64,000 nucleotides of DNA, from NCBI RefSeq assembly GCF_040869045.1, contig NC_090321.1, forward strand, positions 182,003,596 to 182,067,595, read 5' to 3'. Position numbers and translations under genes: made by a program. Source of the DNA: Eurosta solidaginis (lineage: Eukaryota; Arthropoda; Insecta; Diptera; Tephritidae). A model generated the notes under the pieces. That model was not told where the DNA came from. It worked only from the letters and a program-made list of their open reading frames with translations, and searched no databases. How positions within the stretch are numbered: position 1 is the first letter of the stretch; each line of letters begins with the position of its first letter. Positions 35,201 through 44,200 of the stretch are shown in pieces.

Positions 35201-38200
35201 GTACTGTTCTATGGTGGGGGTATTGATTCAAACCGCAATTTATCTGGGTGCTAATGACATTTAGCGCGGAGGTAGTGCTATGGAGTTTTCTGAAGCCATG
35301 CTGATGAGGGGCTAGCTGCAAATGTGCTTGGAAATAAGGGAGCAAAATGGCTTCAAGCGTCTTCGCCACTGGCGATAGGAGAGATATCGGACGATATGAC
35401 TCACCTACGTTAGCTGGTTTCCCAGGCTTTAGTAGCGGGACCACCTTGGCCATTTTCCATTTCTCGGGTATGGCAAAGGTGGAGAGAGACAGGTTGAAGA
35501 CATGCGCTAAATATTTGAAACCCTCTTTCCCTAGGTTTTTAAGCAACGGCATGGCTATGCCGTCTGGGCCCACTGCTTTGGATGGTTTAGCGCGACCAAT
35601 GGCGTCCTCAACCTCTCTAGCGGTGATGGTGATTGGTGATGCGCTGAATTTGTGTTTATGTGCGTGTCTATTGGCTCTCCGTCTATCTTTGTCGACCGTA
35701 GGATGCATTATATATTGTCGGCAGAAAGCGCTCGCGCATTTTTTCGCATCCGACAGCACCTTATCGCCAAAGGCGATGGAAACTTTGTCTTTGTGCTTAG
35801 TCGGATTCGATAGGGACTTTACGGTGGACCAAAGCTTACCTACACCGGTAGAGAGGTTACAACCTCTTAGGTGCTCTTCCCATTTCGCCCGCTTGTGTTC
35901 GTCCACAAGCAATCTGATGCGTTGGTTTATATCCCTTATTTGGGGGTCGCCTGGATCAAGCTGTCTTATAAGGTCGCGTTCCCTCGCTAAGCTCGCGCCC
36001 TCCGCCGGGAAGTGGGCCGGATTTCGGGAATTCTCCCGGCGGGAATGAAATGTGCCGAGGCGGATTCAATGACCTTACGGAAGGCACGCTCCCCTTGGCG
36101 GGCATCAGTCGGGATAGGGAGGGCAGCAAAGCTGCTGTCTGTTGCAGATTTATATTCTTCCCACTTTCCTTTTTTGAAGTTTATGAAAGTGCGTTTTTCG
36201 GTGACGATGAAGTCGGCGGTACGCTCGAACGAAATAAGTATGGGCAGGTGGTCGGATGCCAATGTTACCATCGGCTGCCAGTTGACGCAGTTTACGAGTT
36301 CTGCGCTCACGATTGAGATATCTGGCGAGCTATGACAGCTTCCTACCATACGTGTGGGGGCGTCTCCGTTTATTGTGCAGAACGTCGTTTCTTCTATTTG
36401 ATCCGCCAACATCTCACCCCTACTGTCCGCCCGCAAGTTTGAATGCCATAGGTCGTGATGGGCATTGAAATCGCCTAAGATAATGCGATTGTTGCCAGTG
36501 AGTAAGGCCTCGATTTTCGGGCGGTATCCACTGGTGCAACAGGTGACAGGAGGGATGTAGATGTTGATGATTTCTAGATTTGCATCGCCTGACCGGACAG
36601 ATAGGCCTTGACGTTCTAAGACATTGTCCCTGCGGTCGATGCCAGGATCAAATATATGATATTGCACAGAGTGGTGTATAATAAACGCGAGGCCGCCTCC
36701 ATTTCCGCTCTCGCGGTCCTTCCTGTGGACATTATACCCAGAGCAGGTCTGCAGTGCAGATCTTGCTGTGAGTTTAGCCTCTTGAATCGCAGCAATGCGG
36801 ATGTTGTGCCGCTTCATGAAATCGACTATCTCCGTAATCTTCCCAGTTAGTCCATTACAGTTTAACTGCAGAATCCTGAAGTGCATGAGGGGTGACGCCG
36901 CCACTCTAGGGGTAAGTGACGGGTGACTACGCCTAGGTTGTGGAAGGCCAGGACGCAATTGCTGTTGTGGCCTTGGGACTGGGCGCCCTTGGGGTACCCG
37001 GATGATTTGGGTTTGTGACCTGGCAACATGGCGCGATGAAACCCGTCGAGGGGTTGCCGTCGCGGAGACCAGAACATCTAGGAAAGTGGCACCACCCAAG
37101 GCAGGAGCTGCATTGAGCGGATGTCGCAAACCTATATATTCTGTGCTGGCAGACGGTGTAAACGGAGGTAGGGACTAAGAGTCTGTTTCCCTGACCTGCA
37201 CGATTGCAGCCAGAAAAGAGGGGAGGAGATGAAGACGGGGGCAGGGGCTGATGCTCAGCATTGCTACCAGCTCTACTACGAAGGTAGTAGTTATGAGTGG
37301 TATCAGCTGTTTGAGTTGTTGGCGCCGTGGGGCGCGAGCAGCAGCGGGTACTTGTTGTGGCTTGCTGAGCAGCGAGGCTGCTGGAAGGTAGTGGGGGGAG
37401 GGGGGGGCGCTTAGGCGTAGACTACGGGACGCCCTTGGGCGTGAGCAGCAAGGAGCCACAAAAGATTTATAAAAGTTACGTGGATGTCGGGTTTTGGGAT
37501 CAAGCCCAGAACAACCTGTCCGATGCAACCATCCCTTGCACGAGACACACTGAACAGAGTATGACCGTCCTAAAAAGATTCTTTTCTGGCAAATTCAGCA
37601 AAACCATTTCTCAGGACCGGGGTCAGGAGACGGACCCGGATTGGGTTCGATACCTTCCCGCAGTAAGAGAATATGTAGCAGTCCTGCTGCAAGGAGCTGC
37701 TGGGAGGATGACAATTTGTGGGAGGGACGAAACAAATTAAATGGGGTCACACTGAAATGACAGTCCTTGGTAAAAATCCCGAGTCGCTCCGGTACATAGA
37801 ACCGACTGCCTTGGGAAGTGAGGAATGAGATGCCCCCGTATCTACAGTCAGTACACGCTCTTTACCATCCACATTCCCTCTGATGGTAAGACTGCTTGAT
37901 TTCCTTCCAATCTGCGACACAGATATCACAGGACATTCAATAGCCGGGGCAAGTTTTCGTTCTTTACATCCGACACCGTTTCCTGAGTCAATGCATGTGA
38001 TACCGTTTCAGCAAATGTCAGCTTTGGGTTTGCGTATAAAGCTCGCTTCGTTTCCACGTCCCGTATGCCATTTATGAAACTCTGGATTTTTACCCTCTCG
38101 GTGTATTCCACGGGTGCGTCCGCATTTGCGAGATGAGCTAACCTTTCAACATCCGAGGCAAACTCCTGCAAAGTCTCATTCGCTCTTTGGTGACGGTTTT

Positions 38201-41200
38201 GCAACTCAATTTGGAATATATGTTTCCTATGCTCGCTTCCATAACGTCGTTCTACAGCAGCCATCAATGTTTCATAACTGTTCCGTTCGTACTCTGGAAT
38301 CGTCTGTAAGATTTCCGCTGCAGGCCCTTTCAATGCCATGAACAGTGCAGCAACTTTATCTTCCGCATTCCAGTTGTTCACTGCTGCGGTCTTCTCAAAC
38401 TGTAGCTTGAAGACCTGGAAAGGAACTGAACCGTCAAATGATGGTGTTTTTACCTTTGGATTGCTTGCTGAAACAGCTGGGCGGTTTAGTTGTAACTGCT
38501 CCATACGACTTTTTAACGCTTCTATTTCGGCATCAATTTTGTCCTCGAGTTGTAAAATTTTTGCATCCTGCTCTTCCAGTTTCACAAAGAGCTGCGATGA
38601 TACCTGTTCCCAAATTTGTGCCGACATTTCAGATATACGTGCCTCTTGCGCTTCCAGTTGAGATGCCAAATATGTCTTCTGTTCTTCCAGTTGTGATGTT
38701 ATACGGGTTTCCTGCGATTCCAGTTGGGATACCATATACGTCTTCTGTTCTTCCAGTTGTGAAGAAATTTGTGTTTCCTGTGCTTCAATCTTCGATGTTA
38801 TGCGTGTCTCCTGCGATTCTAGTTGTGATGGCATATATGTCTTCTGCTCTTCCAGTTGAGATGACACTGTCGATGTTTGAGCAGATATTGCAGATAAAAT
38901 CATGTTCAAGTCTGTGCTGGTAACCGTCTGCGATGTTTCGTTTTTCTCTTCAATTTGTGTTGTCTCCTCGCCATCAAGATGAAAGTCATACTCTTCCACA
39001 TCAATTCCTTCTGCTTCCATTGCCTCTCGTAGCCGTGCCTGAAGTTCAAGTTTAACGCCGCTTGTATTCAATCCACGGCTCTCCAACTCCTTTAGTTGCT
39101 GGATCTTCAATTCACTGAACTTTGCCATGCCCTTGTTGTCCTCTGGAATTTATTCAACAATTCCTCTTCTGACACCAATTGTAACGAATTTGCTGCAAAT
39201 TCCTCTTATTTGCCCTTTTGCTAGGTTCGTATCGCTAAACTGTTGAATAAATAACTCCAATATTGAATAATGGAAAAATGGCCTTTATTAAAATACTTCA
39301 CAATAACACTCAAACTGTGCAACGAATAGCTTAATAACCAAACTGATAGCTCAAATGAAACTCCACTATTCAAAATAATACTGCTATTGCTCGCTAGATA
39401 TCGTCTTAGTCGTAACTGCTTGACAACTCAAATCAAACTCAAACTCCTCGCCTTTACTGTCGCGCCTTTTATACTTTTTGATTTCTAATTGCATACTTCT
39501 AGGCTTTTCCATTCCAGAACTTACTAGTTAGTTTCGGCTACAAAATCGCCAGCCACAACTACGTGCACAAATTATTGCCCTCTCTTGTGACAACTCAGAT
39601 AAGATATATGCATGTGTTTGCGCATTACCGCTCCACTGCTCGTATACGTACATATGTGTAGACGCAATTATTTATTCATTTATGTAGATACATAATGATT
39701 GAATTATTGATGTGAATGTTTGTAGTTTACAGTCTCTCGAGTACACATAGGCGTATAAGTAAATGCATCTGTGTGTGACATCTCTCTGGGCTGCCTTATA
39801 TATGTGTATACTTGATTTGATTATGGACGTAGATACTGCTTGGCATGGCCTTAGTGATGGTATGGCTTAGTGATGCTAATATCCGTGACAATATTAATTA
39901 ATAAACTTTGTCAAAATACAATTGGTATTGTGACGAATATTACCATCTCTAAGCTGGTACTAAGTAAATGCACAACAACAAAAACATTAAAGCAAGCTGC
40001 ATAAACATATTAAGGCAACGAAGAGATAACTCACACACAATCATCAGTTGAAGTAGTACTCACACAAGCGCATATGGCTATGCGAGAGGCTAGAAACTAC
40101 AGATACACACCCGACGCGTATAGTTGGTAACCAAGTAGAAAATTCTAGCAGAAGAAACGTCTAGACATTTGGGCACAGACTATAAAGGCAGCGAAAGCTG
40201 AGTAGTCAGTAATCAGTTTGATTTAAGCACGCTATCAGTTGCGAAGTGAAGTTTAATTGCGAAGTATAATTGTACTACTCCCAAAGTAGCCTAATAAAGC
40301 CCATTTTGTAATACAGAATATTGGCGTGTTTTATTCAACAGTTTAGCGATACGAACGTAAGCAGAAGGTTGCAAATAACGGAATTTCCCTAAATTCGTTA
40401 CACTATCATTAAACATAACTAAATCTACATATATTTCTTCTGAACTCCTCCTAAACGACTGGCTCGATTTTAATAAAATTTTGTGTGTGTGTCGATCGGA
40501 ATTTGAAGAGGCTTTAGATTAGGGATCTGCATTTCATTGTGCTTTCATTGCATATGCGAAAGGACAATTACTATCAATTTTTGGAAATCTATGCTTTAGA
40601 TTCATAATTGGGTTCGTTTGCTTTTTTATCTTTTCCGGAAGTGCACCAGGGGCCTACTTGCTCTAAAAAAAATAATTTATAGTGGGATTTCCTTGAAATT
40701 TTGTATAGGGGTTTTTACTTGACTAGCTTATTGTTTGAGAAACTTGTTTTCCGGAAAGTGCGACAAGGGACCGACTTATTCAAAAAAAATTGTATCTATC
40801 ATATGACTTGCTTGTGATTTAGTTCAGGGCTTCTCTTCGATAAGCTTAATATTTGGCACCCTTTCTCTCCGGAAAGTGGACCAGCATGGTGCGATTTGTT
40901 TCAAATTTATTATTTAGGTAGCCTTTCGAATGGGTTGATTCTATTTATAAAAGCGAATACAAAATCTGTTGGTAACTTTACCACTTTAAGTAATCATACG
41001 TACTTTAGTTTCGCAGATGGTTTGTAAGTGTGTTTTAGTTCCATATGTGGACCCATTTTTGAGATATAGACTAAAATTTATTTTCCCAATATGGGTATAA
41101 AGTAGCAGGTGTTAGAAAGAAGAGCGAGAGCGACAGGAAGTTATACAAAAAGGGAAAAGAAAATTAGAGATAGAAGTGGGAATCCGAGACGGAGAGAAAG

Positions 41201-44200
41201 AGAAGCATGAGAGGGAGAAAAAACAAGAGAGAGGATGAAAGAGACGAATGAAACTGGGTGTGGGTGAGGATAAGAAGGAGACAAATCAAGAAAAGGGAAT
41301 CAGATGAAGAAAAATAGAAGGGGGTTGAGGAAGGGAAATCAATTGGGAGTAAGAGAAAGAAAAATTGGGAAAGTGAAAGGGGGAAGATACAGAAGAAAGA
41401 TAGGGATCAAACCTGGAGAGGATGAGGCGAGAATTTACAAAACATTTTTTTGCAGAAGATACAGTGTGAAAAAAGCCTGTGTTTACTGAGAAAGTAGGTA
41501 CTCCACAGAGGGGAAAATTATCGAGCAGGGGAACGTCTTAAATATCTATCTAATCTTATATGCAAAGAAGAAATATATTTTAAAAATTTTACATGTGATA
41601 GTGTCATATATTAAATTTCGAAGCGGTTTATAGAAACAAAGATATTGAAATCGGCCGGTCAAGTGAACAAGGTATTCCATATGTATTTGATATAGTGACT
41701 CCATATATGTATGTATGAGCAAATTGAGGTGATAGGTATAGGAAGTGAAAGTGGTAGTGGGAGTGAGAATATTGTATTCAAGGAAATAGATGTTTCAGCT
41801 ATTTCGGAAAGATCCGGGACTTTGCCTCAAAATCCCTTGGATCGTTAAACAATTTCAGGAGTAGCTCCTTGTGGAGGTAGGGAGAAATACTTAAAATGGT
41901 CACACTTTTGTAGAGTGGTTTCACCGAATCAGATGTTCTGGGCTAACTCTAATACTCGTCGTCGGCACGATTTCTTTAAATAATTTGTGGCTTCATGCTG
42001 GTTACGCACAAAGGCGACTTACGGTCGTGCGAACAGTAGCAATCACGACCACCAGTCGCTACCACGCATCCTGGCCCATATACCATATACCAGCACATAA
42101 GCTGTAGGACCTCAACTTCGAACTCATACTTTCGTGGACGTCCCTTTCCTAGAGGCTTTAGGTGTAGCTCCGAAGACTTTCTGATGGATGTTTTTGTCGC
42201 GCTATGCTGCAGAGCTACACCAAAGAAACACCTTGAAACGTTAGGGAGTAACTATTCGGCCTAGGATGTCGCCCTCGAAGTCATAAGCAGTCCAAGTGGA
42301 TATCATTGGGTAACTCATGGGTGAAAATTGTATAATCCTGGGCGCATCTAAATAATTTAAACTTTACAAGGACCGTGGATAAAAGTTTTAAAACGTAGAC
42401 CAAAATTTGCAGACGTTTGTTGTTCGAAACATTCAATAGCCTTCGTTTCCGGCCTTATGATAAAAGAGACCGAATTCAGTTTTCAGACTAGTTCGACTAT
42501 CCCCTCCGTTAGTGTAATAGAACACCCGATCTTTTCTTCGACTGTATTGGGAAAGCTTTTGCTTCACCAATTTGAGTGTTCTTGCAAAACAAAGCCTAAC
42601 ATGTTTAAAATATTTGCCCACGTATTCACATTTGTAACAGGAGCCGTAACGGCGTAGGTGATATTTAAACACGGTTGATGGGCTATATCCAATGTAATTC
42701 ACTCCGAGGGAGTAGTTGGGGATAGGACCGCCAACTTTAGGAAATGTCAAACCGGGAGACTTGGGTGTTGAATGATGATGTGCGAAAATCAAAATTTACT
42801 TTTCAGAATTTTAAAACCACGGCAGCCTACTAAAGGATTTTGCATCACTGATTTCGCTTATTCTTTCAGTCAATCGGGATTTTCTTAAATTTGAAAAAAT
42901 CGGCCACTTTTTCGGGTAACTTGCTTTTTTAAAAACTTGAAGACAATTTGAAAACATGTTGGACTTGGGTCTTTTTATTTAATCTCATTGTTCTTTATTA
43001 ATATTTTTCAAAAAAATTATGTGAAGTGTGTATTTAAATATATTACATAACTTTTCTTTTAGTGTTTTGTTTTAATAACTTAGTGAATTCGGTGATGCAA
43101 AATCCGTGTTAATCCTCTGCGACTGACGTGAATTAAGTTTCCCTATTCTACTGACGTGGTTGTCCACCAGACACCATTACGATAGTTTATATTTTCTCGT
43201 CTAATTTTGCAAACGTTTTGAAAGCATTCCTGTTTTAAGTTCCAAGGTGAACGTTTTTATTCATTGTATTTTTTTTTTATAATTCAAAGTCAATTCATAT
43301 TAAATGGTATTTATTTACATGGCTCAAATTGACCCTGGTAAATTTTTATCTATAAAAAAACAACAATATATTCAATATTATATTTTTTCAACAAAAGCTT
43401 TTACTTATTTTAGTGTACATTAAAGTTCATCAATCTTTCAGAAAAGAGAAAAATTCAGCGGTTGAATAAAAAGATATTTCATATCAAACATGCCGATATG
43501 CATTTTATAGTTAGGCTTTCCAAAGCTTATACGCGGCTTTTAAAAGTCCCGGATGAAGTTCTCTCTTCTCTTTCTTAGAACAGTGATGGCGATCATTAAT
43601 GCCTGAGTAATCCATCAGAACAAAATAAACTATAAGATATCGAAACAACTTCACTGACGCGGACACTAAAAAATTATGACTTAAATACTGAGATGGTTTT
43701 CTCCCACACACCTACCTCAAGGTGACGCTAAAAAAGTGTGACTTAAATACTGAGATGGTTGTCTCCCAGACACCTACCTTAAAACTGACGTGGTTGACTC
43801 GTAGACACTTTTCCGCTCAAAACAACGTATGTGCTCCCTTCAATCGCTTTCAACACACTAACTTACGCATGAGTATGCAATATGAAGGTAATGAGATAGC
43901 GTGAGGAGAAGTGTGTAAAATATCGGCGCAAAATCTATTTTTTTGTTTACTGGTGTCTGTCAGACTACCACGTCAGTCGCAGAGGGTTAAGCTGACATTG
44001 AAAGCGCCTGTTTTCTCAAATAACTTTTGAACGGTTAGAAAGTGTTAAATTTCGCAATTTGATTTTTATAACTGGCAGTGATGCGCATCTCTTGATACCC
44101 CTATCGACCATGTCGGACCAATTTTCGAAATTAACAATAAATGGCGCAGGGTATATCTCTAGAGTGGGGATGAGAGTATGAGTAAGAACGGTAGTTGGAA

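Larger units (their letters stand above)
33797..37821 (-). mobile_element. Near full-length CAA-tailed LINE inside the protease gene
   Basis: 4025 bp from a 5' end at about 37821 (CAAGGCAGTCGGTTCTATGT) to a 3' tail of CAA repeats at 33797. Encodes a PHD-like finger, AP endonuclease and RT without RNase H (Jockey/LOA-type). Compared with copies B/C, about 9 bp of protease sequence at the target is missing, so no target duplication is seen. Confidence 0.85.
31012..39890 (-). mobile_element. LTR retrotransposon A, doubly interrupted
   Basis: Gypsy-type element on the minus strand, flanked by ATAT (31008-31011 and 39891-39894). LTRs read TGT...ACA on both strands. It contains an I-like LINE in its 3' LTR (31634-32849) and a 4-kb LINE in its protease (33797-37821). 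Without these the element is about 3.6 kb and lacks RT, RNase H and integrase core, like B/C. Gag has also lost the CCHC knuckle. Confidence 0.85.

Noticed and set aside
35347..36048. Plus-strand 233-codon frame
   Set aside because: Antisense of the LINE RT; the sense strand shows the RT motifs.
37435..37740. Plus-strand 101-codon frame
   Set aside because: Antisense shadow of the LINE 5' region.
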